From the NCBI GenBank assembly GCA_023935145.1, contig CM043700.1:268001-332000 (forward strand): DNA of 64,000 nucleotides, given 5' to 3'. This document shows positions 40,401 to 53,395 of the stretch, in pieces (the first letter of the stretch is position 1; every line of letters starts with the position of its first letter). Made by a program: the position numbers and the translations under genes. Origin of the DNA: Bretschneidera sinensis. Its lineage: Eukaryota > Streptophyta > Magnoliopsida > Brassicales > Akaniaceae. The notes under the pieces are model-generated. The model had not been told where the DNA came from. It worked only from the letters and a program-made list of their open reading frames with translations, and ran no database searches.

Positions 40401-43400
40401 TTAAGGCTGAGGCCTTGGGTCCTAAAGGTCTCAGGTTCGAGTGGTGTGTGCGTGTATTTTACTAATAAAAAAATTACAGGCTTACACCTGAAATAGCTGT
40501 TTTCTCATGTGTTTTGTGCAGGTCAATGCTATAGATCGTTTGCTTAAGGCAACTCCACAGACTGAAGAATTTTTATGGGTTTTGTGGGAGCTTTGCGGTC
40601 TGTCTAGGTGGAAATTGTTAGTTTATTTGTTTAATTTTGGGCTTCTGGTATATCATTAGTGGCTTTTACTCAGAAGTGTGTTATGATTTGCAGGTCTGAT
40701 TGTGGACGCCAGGCTTTGTTGGCCGTAGGTTTTTTTCCCGAGGTATTTACGAATAAGCTTTCTGAAGCCATACTTCTTGTAGCATGCTTAAAGTTAGTTG
40801 CAGTTTCATGCTTTTTATTTATTGTCAGCACAGATTAAATGGGATAACCAGGCATGAATTAGATATTAAGTTTTCATTCTCATCATGAGTGTTATCTGGT
40901 GAAGCCTTTTGCTTTCTTTCTGTGTAAATTTATTTCTATGCTTATGTTGAATGTAGAATCTATTTATTTCTACGCTTATGTTGAATGTAGAATCTATTTA
41001 TTTCTACGCTTATGTTGAATGTAGAATCTATGTGAATATTATAAGCTGTTCTTAGATGTAGTTGGTTTTGGTGCTATCCTCAGTATTACAAAGGCAGAAT
41101 GTCATTATAAATCACATAAAAAGCCATTAAAGGTAGTCAGATTTTAGAATCCTTCCTCGTTATTCTGTTGTTCTTTTGGTTGTTAACTTCTTGTGACATG
41201 TAGCATGACTCTGTATAACTTCATTCTTTTATAGTTTCTTATTATAACTTTCTTACTCTCCTTTGGTAGGCTGTTTCGATTTTGATTGAAGCTTTACATT
41301 CTGTCAAGGAAATGGAGCCAGGCATTGAGAATAGTGGTATTTTTATTGCTCTATGATTATGTTTTGAGTAGTGACAAATCTTTTGTTTAGTTGTCTATTA
41401 AACGTGCACTTACTTGAATGAGATTCTCCACATTCAGGAGCTTTGCCGCTTAGTCTTGCAATATTTCACTCAGCTGCTGAGATTTTTGAAGTCATTGTAA
41501 CTGATTCAACTGCATCTTCTTTGTGTTCTTGGATTGGACATGCCATGGAACTTCACAAGGCTTTACATTCTTCTTCTCCTGGGTCGAATAGGAAAGATGC
41601 TCCTGCACGGCTGTTGAAATGGATAGATCCTGCTGTAGTTTATCATAAAAATGGGGCTAATGGTCTTCTACGGTATGCTGCTGTCTTAGCTTCTGGAGGA
41701 GATGCTCACTTATCCTCAGCAAGTATTCTTGTGCCAGATCTGACTGGTGTTGAGAATGTTGTTGGAGAACCTTCCAGTGTTTCTGACATTAATATCTTGG
41801 AGAATCTTGGAAAAATTATCTCTGAAAAGTCTTTTGATGGCGTTACCCTTCATGACTCTTCTATTGCACAGCTAACAACAGCATTTCGGATTTTGGCATT
41901 TATTTCAGAGAACTCAGTATGCGAATTTTCTATTTTTCAGCCATATTTTATTTGAGGATTTCAACTTGACTCATATGTACATGTATTTTTTTTGGGTGTA
42001 GACCGTTGCTGCTGCTCTCTATGATGAAGGTGCTATAACAGTTGTCTACTCTGTTCTGGTCAACTGTAGCTTCATGCTTGAGAGGTCCTCTAACATTTAT
42101 GGTGAGTTGTTGTGTAGGTTGCTAATATGCATCGAATACGGCCATAAGAATTGTTGAAATAACTTCAGTTGCAACCCACAAGAATTATTGGGTGATAGAT
42201 ACTGAGAATCATGAGAGAATTTTTAGATACCATTCCACGTATTTCTAAAACAGTTTGCAGCTTGAAATGTATTGCCGAAGTACACCTATAGCATGTTACT
42301 ATCTTATCCAGTTGATAGTTTTCTGCTCTATTTGATGACCATAATCTCCTTATATTTGACACATGGTTTCCTTTCATCTTGAACAGATTACCTTGTTGAT
42401 GATGATCATGAATGCAGTTCTATATCTGATTTTCTGTTGGAACGTAATCGTGAGCAGAGCTTAGTGGATTTGTTGGTTCCTTCTCTTGTATTGCTAATCT
42501 CTCTCTTGCAGAAATTACAGGTTGTTGCATAATGATCAAGTCTCTCTTAGTTAGACTGTATTTGTTGGTTCCTTGGTGCTTTTTAATAAATTTTTTACTT
42601 ATAAAAAAAAGGTTGTATTTTTCATTAATTACCAAATTGGATTAGATGATAAGAAATCTCTATTCAAATGAAAAAAGTGTTGTGAATTTTTTTAGCGGAT
42701 TTATAACCACTAGAAATTAATCTTTGATTTTCTATGAAATATGATTCCTGCCTAGATCTTAGAACAATTAGTTGGTGGAATGTAGCAAACCCACCTTCTA
42801 CGATGCAATTGGAAAGTATATTTTGAATATATGGCCTTGCTGCTCTATTTAATGGGATAACGTTTACATTATCAGTACATTGCATGAAGCATTTGTTGGA
42901 TATGATGTGGATGGCTTTAAGTATAGGATATCAGTTGGATGCCATTATCATTGGTTACAGATCCAACAGTAGTGTCCACCCTTTTTTATAAAAGGAATTG
43001 TGTTTATTAGAAAATTCTGTGGTATCATCTTTATCTTATCCTTTATGATGTAGATTATTCAACATCAATTTCATGAGCTATGTTTAGAGAAGCTTTATTT
43101 TGTTTCTCTATGATGATGGTAAAAAAAGGGGACCGTTTATTTAGTAAACCAGCCTCGATATAGTGAAGTTTTGGATAACGCAATCTCACTTCTTGACTCA
43201 GAGATTACTCAACATAGATTGCATGATACATGCTGAGATTAAGCTCTCTTATGAAGGCTTTGGGATTGCTTTAGGAGTGCTCTCAACTTTTATATTTTAT
43301 ATTTAGAGGATGGGAGATTTTTGCCAGAAAATGGTAGCCCAACCCAGTGTATGGTTCAATTAATTGGTCAGTTTTTCTGGAGTAGGATAGTAAGAACAGC

Positions 43401-46400
43401 TCACTCAAAGAATTGACTTGGGCAGATCTAGTATGGTGCTTTAAGATCTTTTTGTTTTCCCTGAGGATATGCTATGTTTTTGTAGAGATCTGGAGCCTCC
43501 CCTCATTTGGTGCTAATTTTACCTTTGGTTCAAAGGTCTGATTTTGGGGTTGCAGAGTCTAAGTAGGGAATGCTACTTTAGAAGCTTTATAGAACTATTT
43601 TACCTGTTGATCCTTTCTGAGTTATGATTGTATTCTAGGGTATCTCTTCTGTTTTGTTTGTTTGCCTTCTTCCTTTTTCCTGAAGGTGTGGTATAGTCTC
43701 TTTGAGGACTTAGTGCCAAAGTTCACCTATATGTCTATAAAGGAAGTGGCTTATATGAGATTTAGTGCTAGTTCTGTTTGATTATAGTTGTTAAGATGCT
43801 GTAAAACATACATCCTATCAAGAATTAAGTTGTTTTATCGCTATGTTTATAGGAAGTTAAGGAGCAACATAGAAATACAAAACTAATGAATGCCCTCTTA
43901 CGGTTGCATCGAGAAGTAAGGTAATCTATTTGTCTTTCTCCTTTTGATTGCATTTATCGTATCGTCTGTTTATGTTTTGGGTCGATCACACTTATTTTAA
44001 GTAAAATATTGATTGAATGTGGTTGCAGCCCAAAGCTAGCAGCTTGTGCAGCAGACTTATCCTCGCTTTATCCTGATTCTGCACTTGGTTTCGGAGCTGT
44101 TTGCCATCTTATTGTGTCAGCACTCGCTTGTTGGCCAGTGTATGGCTGGTCTCCTGGCCTTTTCCACTCCCTTCTTGCCAGTATTCAAACTACTTCTGTG
44201 CTGGCATTGGGTCCAAAGGAGACTTGCAGTTTGCTCTGTCTTCTGGTACGCAAGTTTTCAACCTTCATATATCTAATACAAACTGGTTGTGTAATTATCG
44301 ATATTGAAGAACTTAGAAGAAGCAATTTTTTTTTTGATTTTAAAAATGCTTATCTTGCCATTTCTTTTTGTAATGGATTAATGTTACATGTTTTCTTTTC
44401 CTGCACTCTTCATTTTGTAGGCTAATATATAATGTAATTGTCCTAAAAATTAGAAATATGTCCTTGTAGAAGTCTTCTTGAACTTTGATATTTGACTAGT
44501 TTCTCTAATCTCTTTTTCATTGCAAGAATGATCTATTTCCTGAAGAAGGTGTCTGGCTTTGGAAGAATGGTATGCCCTTGTTGAGTGCCCTCAGAACTTT
44601 ACCTGTTAGGACACTATTGGGTCCTCAGAAGGAGAGACAGGTCTATTGGTATCTGGAGCCTGGCCATCTTGAGAGGCTGATTAGCCAGTTGACACCACAC
44701 CTTGACAAAATTGCCCAGATTATCCAACATTATTCTATATCTGTATGTGCTCTTTCCCCAATATGCTACTTCAGATCTTTTTTGTAATTTTCTTCTCTGC
44801 TGTTGTTAGCTGTTGAGGGGTTTGGGTGGCATGTGAATTTGCTGTTCTATTTTGGATAAGTGCTTACTGCAACATGTTCTCCCTCTGATGATATTTTGGT
44901 TTAATCAGGCATTGGTTGTCATACAAGACATGCTTCGAGTTTTTATAATTCACATCGCTTACCAAAATGTTGAACATGCCTCTGTGCTTCTGCGGCCCAT
45001 ATTATCATGGATACGAGATCATGTGTCTAATGTATCTTCTGTCTTAGACATGGATGCTTATAAGGTGATAATTTTCTGCTCATGTCATACATTTTTACAG
45101 TATATCTAGATTGGTTCACTAAGTGTACTCGTTTTCCTCCCCTTTCAGGTGTACAGATTTCTTGATTTTCTTGCTAGCTTATTGGAGCATCCGCGAGCCA
45201 AGGTTTCTCACCATCTGTATATTAATTCCCCATCCCCCCTTCCTTTTTTTTTCTTCTCAGTTAGTTATTTTTTTTTTCACTTTCTATATCAGGTGCTATT
45301 GTTAGAGGTGGGTGTTGTTCAGATGCTTCTGGAAGTGCTGGAAAGATGCTCTGATGCTACTGAATTAAATGAAAAACAGATTTTAGAGAGAAATTCTGCT
45401 AAATGTGACTATAGTTTGATTACATGGTCCCTCCCTGTATTCAAGTCTATCTCACTACTATGTAATTCTCGAGCATCTCCGCAATATTACCAGAGACATG
45501 AGCTGTGAGTAGATCTGTAGATGTGTGTTATGTTATTTGTCCTATGTTCTTCATATTGAGAATTCAAATGTGTTTACTAAAATTCCTTATGTTCTTCTAG
45601 GAACAAATTTGACAGTTTGAGCACTAAAGATTGTACGTTGATTTTTCCTTATCTCCTGAAGTTCTGTCAGGTAACTTTCATACTTTGATGCATTTAGTTA
45701 TTCTTCTTGATCATTTTGTCTGTGGGATGTCTTAAGAAGTTAGTATTGTTTTTCATTATATGCTCTTTTTTATTTTATAATAACTAGGCAGGAAAATTGT
45801 TAGAAACCGAATGTCAAAATCAGAATATTTACTGAATGCTTTCATCTGATCGTATTTTAGGTCGTCAGGAAAAAAGTTTCATTCCAAGAAATCTGTAGAA
45901 GTTCTCATTCTTTTCTTATGTTTATTAGTTAAAAAATAAAATAAAAAAGAAAGGAAACCTCTCTTGCTTGCTTAATGGATATAATGGAGAATGCTCTTTA
46001 TTTCGCAGGTGCTGCCTGTTGGGAAGGAGTTACTCTCTTGTCTTACAGCTTTTAGAGAACTAGTTTCTTGCAATGAGGGTCAAAATGCTTTAGTATCTGT
46101 TATCGTTCATCTCCGCTCTAGTGTTGATGAACTTATCTCTGAGAGACAACATGAAAGAAATGGGAATTCAAATCCCCTTAATGAATTTGAATGGAAGAAA
46201 TACCCCCCTTTCCTATGTTGCTGGACAAAGTTGTTGAAATCAATTGACTTAAAAGATGGTTTGTCAACTTATGCAATTGAGGCTGTAAATTTGTTGTGTT
46301 CGGGTTCTTTGAGCTTTTGCTTGGATGGGAAAAGGTGAGTTCTCCACATGCATTGTTGTGTGCTTTAACAATTATGCAATAGTTTTTACAGTGTGTTCAG

Positions 46401-49400
46401 AATTGTTATAATATTTTTTATTGCATAGTATTTTTCCATAAATCCAATTTAGATGATTTCAGGTTTTAACTGGGAACCGAACTTCTAGGGTCATAAGCCC
46501 CTGTTTGGTAGACCAGATATAAAGAATTATTTGATTGATTATGTGGGGTATAGTGATGATTGCTTTTAAGCTTCATATTGATCATGTGATATGTTGTTTG
46601 AAAAGGTTTTGGTACCTGCAATAATTTAATAAAATAGAATGTTTGGATGATTATACTTGATGAACAGAGTAAGGTAAAGCAGTCAACGGTACTCATAATA
46701 CCTTTAATTTTGGTTTTGAATGGGTTCACAAGCTTTTTAAAGGTCCCACCCCCTCCCCCCCCCCCCCCCCCCCCCCCCAAAAAAAAATGTTCTCTGTTGT
46801 AGATTGGCTCCATCACATATTAATTTTGGTTCATGCGACATTGTTCTTCACATTGTCTCTGAATAGTCACTGTTTGTACATCTATTCATTTACAAGTCTG
46901 TTAATTGGCTAACTTATGGTTTGCTTGTTCACCAGTATGGACTTGAACAGGATTGCCGCATTGAAATGCCTTTTTGGGCTCCCTAATGATATAAGTGGGA
47001 CGGATACTTACCCGGAAGAAAACATAAATTGCATACAGGAATTTATTACTCTGTTAGGTTCAAAAATCAGTGATAATGACTGTTCAGCTACATCTGACAT
47101 GAATACCACTTTGTTTCAGGTGAAACATTCAGGCTTTATCTTTCCTAGCATTTTTTTCCCATTAATTATTTCTGGAAGTTTATTTTTTCATTGTTGCATA
47201 GGCTTCAGAGTTAGCAAAGTCGTTACTTCTATTGCTGCAAAAGCCTACTGGTATGGTTAAGGTGGATGATTTTGTTTCCAGTGAACGTGTTCGTGCTTCT
47301 CCCAAAATATTTCATATGGCACATGGCAGTGCGGAAAAGGCTGATGATGATCTTTACTTAGGAGGACTCGGAGACAAGTTTTGTTGGGAATGCCCAGAAG
47401 CATTACCCGATAGATTGTCACGGACCACTCTTCCTGCAAAAAGGAAAATGCCACCAGTGGAAGGCTCTAATAGGCGTGCTAGAGGTGAAAATTCATCGTC
47501 TGATATGTCAACCCTGAACACAATTTCAAGGGGACTGGGTCCATCTATAGCGCCTTCTGGTTCTACTCGGAGGGATACCTTTCGGCAACGTAAACCAAAT
47601 ACCAGCAGGCCCCCATCTATGCATGTTGATGACTATGTTGCAAGAGAGAGGACTGTTGATGGTGTTGCTAATTCTAATGCAATAACAGTCCCACGAGTAG
47701 GATCTACTAGTGGGAGACCTCCTTCGATTCATGTTGATGAATTTATGGCCAGACAAAGGGAGCGCCAGAATGCTGCAGCAGCAGTACAAGTGAAGAATGC
47801 AGCTCCTGTTAATGACAGAGATATAGATAAAGTCATCAAATCTAAGCTGTTGAAAACGGATCTTGATGATGATCTGCAGGGAATTGATATAGTGTTTGAT
47901 GGTGAGGAATCTGAATCTGATGACAAGTTGCCCTTTCCCCAGCCAGACGATAATCTGCAGCAGCTTGCTCCTGTCATGGCTGGTCAAAGTTCTCCTCATT
48001 CAATTGTTGAGGAGACAGAGAGTGATGTTAATGAAAGTAGTCAATTTTCTCACATGGCTACACCCTTAGCACCTAATGTTGATGAGAACACCCAAAGTGA
48101 GTTTTCTTCAAGGATGTCAGTTTCACGTCCTGAAATGCCATTGACTCGAGAGCCAAGTGTTTCTTCAGATAAGAAACTTTTTGAGCAATCCGAGGACTTG
48201 AAGAAATTTATTCCTGTTAAAATTGAATCTGCTGCTTCAGCAGCAAATAGTACTGGGTTTTCTACCCCTGTTTATAGCAATGTGCCAACATCATTAGTAG
48301 AATTGCCTGCTGATTCTAGGGCAACTCCGAAAAATTTCTATATGAAGAATAGTCCACAACATGCTGGTAATGTTCATGTTGCTTCTGGTTCTCGGGGAAT
48401 TTATGAGCAGAAGGTTCTGCCAAATCAACCCCCTTTACCTCCAATGCCACCTCCTTCATCAGTCTCTCCTGTAATATCTCAGACTCCTGATTCTGTGCAA
48501 AAACAGTCTTCTCCATTTGTTAATCCTGGAACAGACATGCAGGCGCCACTCCCTGCAGCCTTCCAAGTAATATAAGATAAATTTTTTGTCCACTATTTTG
48601 GATGCTGGCTTATTACCTTTTTCTGGTTAACTTTGCAATTTCTCTAATCTCTGAAGTGTGCTTTCTTGCAGGTACAGTCTGATTATCCATCTGCATTCAG
48701 TAGCAATCCTACTTTGTTATCATCTTCCCTTCCTGTGCCAGAAAAGTTTCCAAGAGCCTCTATCTCTTCCCCTGGTGGATCTATCCGGCCTCCCCCACCA
48801 CTTCCTTCAACACCTCCTCCATTTTCATCTAACCCATATAATTTATTACCGTCAAGAACTTCTATTTCCCAACCTTTGGTCTATAATCAGGCTAGTGCAG
48901 GAACAGGTGAGCTTCCCCAGAGCTCTATTGCATCTGTGGTTGATTCTCATTTAGGTGGTCTTTCTGCATCGGGCGCTGGAATGACTTCTTATCCACCACC
49001 TCCCCTCATGCCACCCTTGGTTTTCAGTAGGCCATCTTCGATCCCTATGACTTTCTATGGAAGCACTCCATCTCAGCAGCAGGGTGAGAACCCACCAAGT
49101 ATCTTGCAGAACCTCTCTGTACCTCAGTCTTCCATTCAGCCAGTACATTCCCAATCTGTCCCTCAGATGCAACCGGTTCATCTTCCACAGCTTCAACGTC
49201 CTTTGCAGCCACCTCAGCATCTTAGGCCACCCATACAAACTTCTCAACCACTGGACCAAGGGATATCTTTCCAGAGCCCTGTTCAAGTGCAAATGCATCC
49301 ATTGCAAATGCTGCAACAGCCACAAGTTTCTCCGCTTCAAACTTATTACCAATCCCAGCAGCAGGACTTCTCACAGGTGCAGCAACAGCTGCAGGTTGAA

Positions 49401-51103
49401 AATGTTCATCCACAAGCTCTACATCAGCAAGGGGGTGGTGCATCCCATCAGCAACAAGATTCTGGAATGTCATTACATGAGTACTTTAAGTCTCCAGAAG
49501 CTATTCAGGTTTGTGCTGTATAACCACTGGTAAAGAATTTCATATGACCAGTATTTGTTTTAATTCATCCTAATTATTACTACCCTTGTTTTGTGGCAGT
49601 CTTTATTGAGTGACCGGGATAAACTTTGCCAGCTTTTGGAGCAGCATCCGAAGTTAATGCAGATGCTTCAGGTTATCATCTTTACTTCCAAGTATCTCTT
49701 TTTGCTTGCATTTTCCCTTTCTAAAGCAGCGTTAAAATTTATAACTCATCATGGTGAAAGTACACAGTTTAGGTGACTGGATTTTATGTACCGAACATGG
49801 TTTTGTTATTTTGCCCTCTGGTTTTTTTCTTGTTCTGTCTTCTTGGTGTACCTCTGAATCGAAAGTATTATTTTTGGTTGGCACAAAGGAGTCGAAGTTT
49901 TGGAAGTTTCTTTCCTACTGTGTCTTCCAATTTCCGGATGGTCTTTCAGTTTGGTCCCAATTTCCTTGGTCACACTGAGGAACAATTCCCTTAACCATTT
50001 TGCTCCATGCATAACTTTTTTCTTTTGCTTTATACAATGCTAACTTGCCATACTATAGGCACAAGTTAGCATTTTGTACACATTTAGTTGGACCGAAACT
50101 AATCGTGCCACCTCACTAAAAATAAGGACACATTAGTAACTTTTCCCTTTTTAACTACAGTCCTCACTATCTCTCTTCCTCTTTCTTTTTTTTTCTGCAA
50201 CCGAGTGTTGGTTCTGTCTCCCTCTTCTTTCTGTTCTCTTCCCTCTCTTTCTCCCGATCTGTTTCTCCCTCCTTGGTCTCCCAATATTTTAGCTCCAAAA
50301 TTATTCAAAATGATGCATATGAAAGTTCTAATTGTTAGCTGATCAAAGGGGTAAAAAAAAAAGAATTGGCCAGATGAACTCATAAAATCCTTGTTCGATA
50401 CCTTTTCTTAATTTGTTCACAATCCTCCCCCTTCCCCCTTCCCCCCTCGCCCTTTTCCTTTTTTCTTTCTCAGTCAGAAATGTCTAGACCAGGAGATATG
50501 ATTTCTGCTAATTAGAAACAGTACCTAAAAAATAGGGCTAAAAAATCCTGTCAGATTTGGGCATTTTATTTTGTAAAATTCTTAGAATGCTTATAATAAT
50601 ATGCAAAACGATACAGTTCATCGTGGGTTTGAACACAATAAGTCACTATTCATGAGTGAAACAGCAAGTAAACAAGCAAAAATAAAACTTAAAAGGGGTG
50701 CAAGGAAAAGTATCTAGTGCTTTTAGATCAAGAAAATCGGCCTCTGCTGTTGGTATCCATCCCAAATCAGGATGAGAAGAAGGGTTGTCTTAATCTGATC
50801 ATTGTGCGAAGTATTTGTTGGAAGAGAAAGAGAAGCTCAGTGGAGATATCTCAGAGGCATGAAATTATGACACTACCCTCAAGTTTGTTAATATTGTTAA
50901 CAGGTAATAAGGGGTATTTTTGACTATAAAACGTGGGCACAATGTTAACTTGTACGTATAGTATGGCAAGCTAGCATTCTCCTTTATTTAAATACATGTA
51001 TTATTTAGACATGCATGCATGCATTAATGCATAATATTACTGCTTTATTGCTAAGATTTGGTGGTTTCTTGTGGTTTAACAGGAAAGGTTGGGGCAGCTA
51101 TAA
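34428..51103 (+). CDS. VIR: VIRILIZER (VIRMA/KIAA1429 homologue), m6A writer scaffold, complete, 28 exons
   Basis: Nuclear scaffold of the mRNA N6-adenosine methyltransferase complex (with MTA, MTB, FIP37, HAKAI). Coding exons: 34428-34502, 34762-34850, 35414-35537, 35912-36559, 36645-37013, 37103-37207, 37348-37530, 39890-40031, 40125-40306, 40522-40607, 40694-40742, 41270-41336, 41438-41916, 42002-42101, 42387-42520, 43853-43920, 44029-44245, 44527-44742, 44909-45064, 45149-45202, 45293-45504, 45601-45670, 46009-46334, 46936-47119, 47202-48566, 48672-49508, 49600-49671, 51083-51103. Every intron is GT-AG, every phase fits, total 6630 nt (2209 aa), close to plant VIR length. N-terminus MGRSEPCVLFAQTFVHPQL (VIR_N domain, roughly aa 1-260); middle helical repeats; exon 25 has PPSMHVDDYVARER and DDLQGIDIVFDGEE; exon 26 is Pro/Gln-rich; the end reads ERLGQL. 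No break seen. Confidence 0.95.
35016..35269 (+). repeat. 127-bp tandem duplication in VIR intron 2
   Basis: Two copies (35016-35142 and 35143-35269) beginning TTTAGGGTTATTATG, with only a few differences (for example TCGTGC/TCTTGC, ATATCAGG/ATGTCAGG). A recent local duplication with no effect on splice sites. Confidence 0.9.
37691..37832. mobile_element. foldback/MITE-like element in VIR intron 7
   Basis: Imperfect terminal inverted repeats: TTTCGTTTGGGTTTAGCTT at the left and TTCCGTTGGGTTAGCTTATTT (inverted) at the right, enclosing about 100 bp with further AGCTTATTTTAA / TTATTTTAAG inverted segments. No coding capacity; superfamily not assignable. Confidence 0.5.
38255..38803 (+). mobile_element. 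5'-truncated LINE in VIR intron 7
   Basis: Same family as the GT47-intron LINE: the C-terminal zf-RVT region (LNRCFICKACAESIFQLL-like, then VVAGSVRDEIWAWSGL and FWLVWNERNNRAFDG) and the tail ACTTATAAAAAAA ending at 38803. Compare WVVAGSVKEKIWAWSGL at 31620. One frameshift near 38455. It lies in the sense direction of VIR. Confidence 0.85.
40382..40480 (+). mobile_element. tRNA-derived SINE-like element in VIR intron 9
   Basis: Box A-like TGGCTCAATGG (40390-40400) and box B-like GGTTCGAGTGG (40434-40444), start-to-start spacing 44 bp, followed by a short T/G stretch and TAATAAAAAAA. This is the layout of short plant SINEs with RNA polymerase III promoters. No target duplication identified. 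A decayed tRNA gene is the alternative, but no cloverleaf is complete. Confidence 0.6.
40928..41029 (+). repeat. 34-bp unit repeated three times in VIR intron 11
   Basis: Unit ATTTATTTCTACGCTTATG... with period 34 (starts 40928, 40962, 40996); copies differ at one base (TATG/TACG). Confidence 0.9.
42571..42610 (+). mobile_element. minimal LINE 3' tail in VIR intron 15
   Basis: CTTGGTGCTTTTTAATAAA, then TTTACTTATAAAAAAAA, matches the last 40 bp of the LINE at 31914-31955. It appears to be an extremely 5'-truncated insertion of the same family. Confidence 0.6.
46755..46787. repeat. C24 then A9 homopolymer tract in VIR intron 23
   Basis: Twenty-four consecutive C followed by nine A. Long C runs are hard to sequence, so the length may be inaccurate. 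Confidence 0.85.
50034..50981. mobile_element. foldback DNA-transposon-like element in last VIR intron
   Basis: AATGCTAACTTGCCATACTATA (50036-50057) is inverted with one mismatch at 50957-50978. A six-base CTTTAT flanks both sides (50028-50033 and 50982-50987), a possible target duplication. The 0.9-kb interior is CT-rich and non-coding. It makes up two thirds of the intron before the 21-bp final coding exon. Confidence 0.65.
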
Positions 51104-53395
51104 CACCATGATGTGGAACCATCAAGTATATGATCTTGAGTGTTATTCTTCATCCAATTATGTCCACTGATTATGTTGTATCAGTATGTACTATATGTGT
51201 ACATTTTCTTTCCATTGATTAATTATCACATTGTTTATATATTATATATATTACTTTGTGATTTGTTTTATTACCAGAGGGTTCAGTTTTCACTCTAGTT
51301 TCCTTAGTTTTAGCAGAAGAGTGAGAGTTGTCTTGTCTAATCCAGTGGGGGACGAATCTGTGGCACTGCATTAAAATTCATGTGAAACAAGTGTTGTTAT
51401 GGTTACGTAGAGGGTGGTTTAGATTTATCGTCTCATGGTTTCTTAGCCAACTATTTATTCTAAAAAGAAAGAAAGGTTTCTTACCTAGCCAACTTTTTTC
51501 AGTCAGGAAATAAAACAGAGCAAGTATAGGAGGAGAAATCTTCAATATGCGCGGTCTGGTTGTCTATTTATTCTTCTTCAAACTGCTAGAGCGACAGATT
51601 TTTTTGCTTTAGCAGTTTGTAGATCAATCCCAGATGCTGAAAGATGCAAATCCTAACAGGAGTTGCTTTAGGAGTTTGCACGTTCATATTGCTCTTTGCA
51701 CAACCAAAGCTGTTCTTACAAGCAACGGTTGCTATTCACACTTAATAACAGTAGATTGGTCATATGTGGATAACTATGGTGAGAATTGATATTTGAATTT
51801 CTGATATGAGCCCATGAAAAACTTCATCAACATGTTTGGTTACATTGTCTTAAAAGGCCTGCAGGGGTTCTGTTTGGTAAAAATATTGAAAAATTAAGAG
51901 GAATAAAAAAAGATAATAAAAAGTAGTATTTTATTTTAAATGTCACTCTCCAATCATTTTAATTTGAGAGGATTGTGATTTATTTATATGGAAAGAAAGC
52001 ATGTTTTGTTATGTCTTAAAATACTTGCAATCTTTGGGATTTTGTTTTGGATTTCTTTTCTGCTTATATTGTGCATGGTATTTGACAAATAAACATTTTC
52101 GATACTTACTCATTGGTAGAGACGAAGGAAGAGGGAGAAGAAAGAAAAAAAGACGATGGAAGAATGAGATTATTGATGTTTCTATTTTTTGCTTGGTAAA
52201 AATGTTGGTAAAATGAGAGGAATGAAAAAAAAGACAATAAAAAGTAGTAGTTTATTTTAACTTAAATTCTTCAATCATTTCAATTTGAGAGGATTGTGAT
52301 TTGTTTATGTGAAAAGAACACAAAAATTATCTTTTTTTTTTTTTCTCTCGCTCTTCTTGTTTGGTGGAAGATGGTGAAAAACATACCGTTTGTTAATCTA
52401 TGGACATAGAAACGTAGCGAAAATTAAGATTTTTATGTTGATAAACTTAACCCAAGCTTTATAAATATATTAGAATGAGATAAGCATCTCTATACAAAGT
52501 TAGAGATTTATACCTTTACTTCAATTAAACCTATAGTAATTTAATTCTTGCAATTGCCCAAGTAGATCGTAACTTTTATATAACAATTACATCCCACTCA
52601 ATTAATTAGTACTCCTTTTAATTTAATTCGAATTAAAACTCATTTTAATAAGAATTAATTACAATTGATTGTTATGGCCTATAAGTAATATTTAACACCT
52701 AACAATATGTCATGACTATCCATCAATATAAATTTAATGTGAACCTTTTCGTTATCAGTTACCATACAATTCAATTCTTCCATCATGCAATGCCCCTGAT
52801 AAAACCTATGGTATGAAATTACTGTCTAACTTTAATTATTTAATCATATATATCTCGATTTCAAGTTCATAACTTAAACGGTGAAATTAGAAATTCATTT
52901 CTAATTTTCAACTCACCTTGACTAAGGAATTTCCAAGCTATAATTTAATCAGATCACATAGGACATTCTCTTTTTTTTACTGAGAGTAATGAATCCTTTA
53001 TTGTACACTACATACCTCCACATACCCAATTATTACATTTATGTAGCCCATGATTAGAACCATTTTTAAGTAGCATCAAAGCACGATGACCTATACACAG
53101 GGCATTCATGGTGCCTCATGTCTAAGATCACTTGTACAATTGTAACATAATAACTCATATTGATAGCCAGTAACAGTCCATTAGGAATTGCTTAAGTCGA
53201 GTCAGTTTGGTATACCTGTCTTTTAACAAGAACCTACATAACTTGTTTTAGTGTTTCATACACTAGTGACCATGAGATTAATTACCTACAACTCCTTGAA
53301 GAAACACATCATGTACTAATCTATCAAGATTAACTAGTACCTTTCATAGTGATACTATGATTAGGAACATTTAAGAATAAAGCTTAAGAAAGTAG
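51104..53395. other. VIR 3' UTR and repeat-rich non-coding region
   Basis: The first few hundred bases should be VIR 3' UTR. From about 51870 the sequence is repetitive (see 51872-52319); 52370-53395 is AT-rich with the look of decayed retroelement DNA, but no coding motif or clear end is visible. Confidence 0.45.
51872..52319 (+). repeat. pair of 130-bp direct repeats
   Basis: TGTTTGGTAAAAATATTG... (51872-52000) recurs as TGCTTGGTAAAAATGTTGG... (52190-52319), including AATAAAAAGTAGTA and AATTTGAGAGGATTGTGATT. About 85-90% identical by eye; the starts TGTTTGG/TGCTTGG resemble MITE ends. Confidence 0.75.

Noticed and set aside
49057..49533. Overlapping frames in VIR exon 26 on both strands
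   Set aside because: Shadows of Gln/Pro-rich codons; the VIR frame alone joins the flanking exons in phase.
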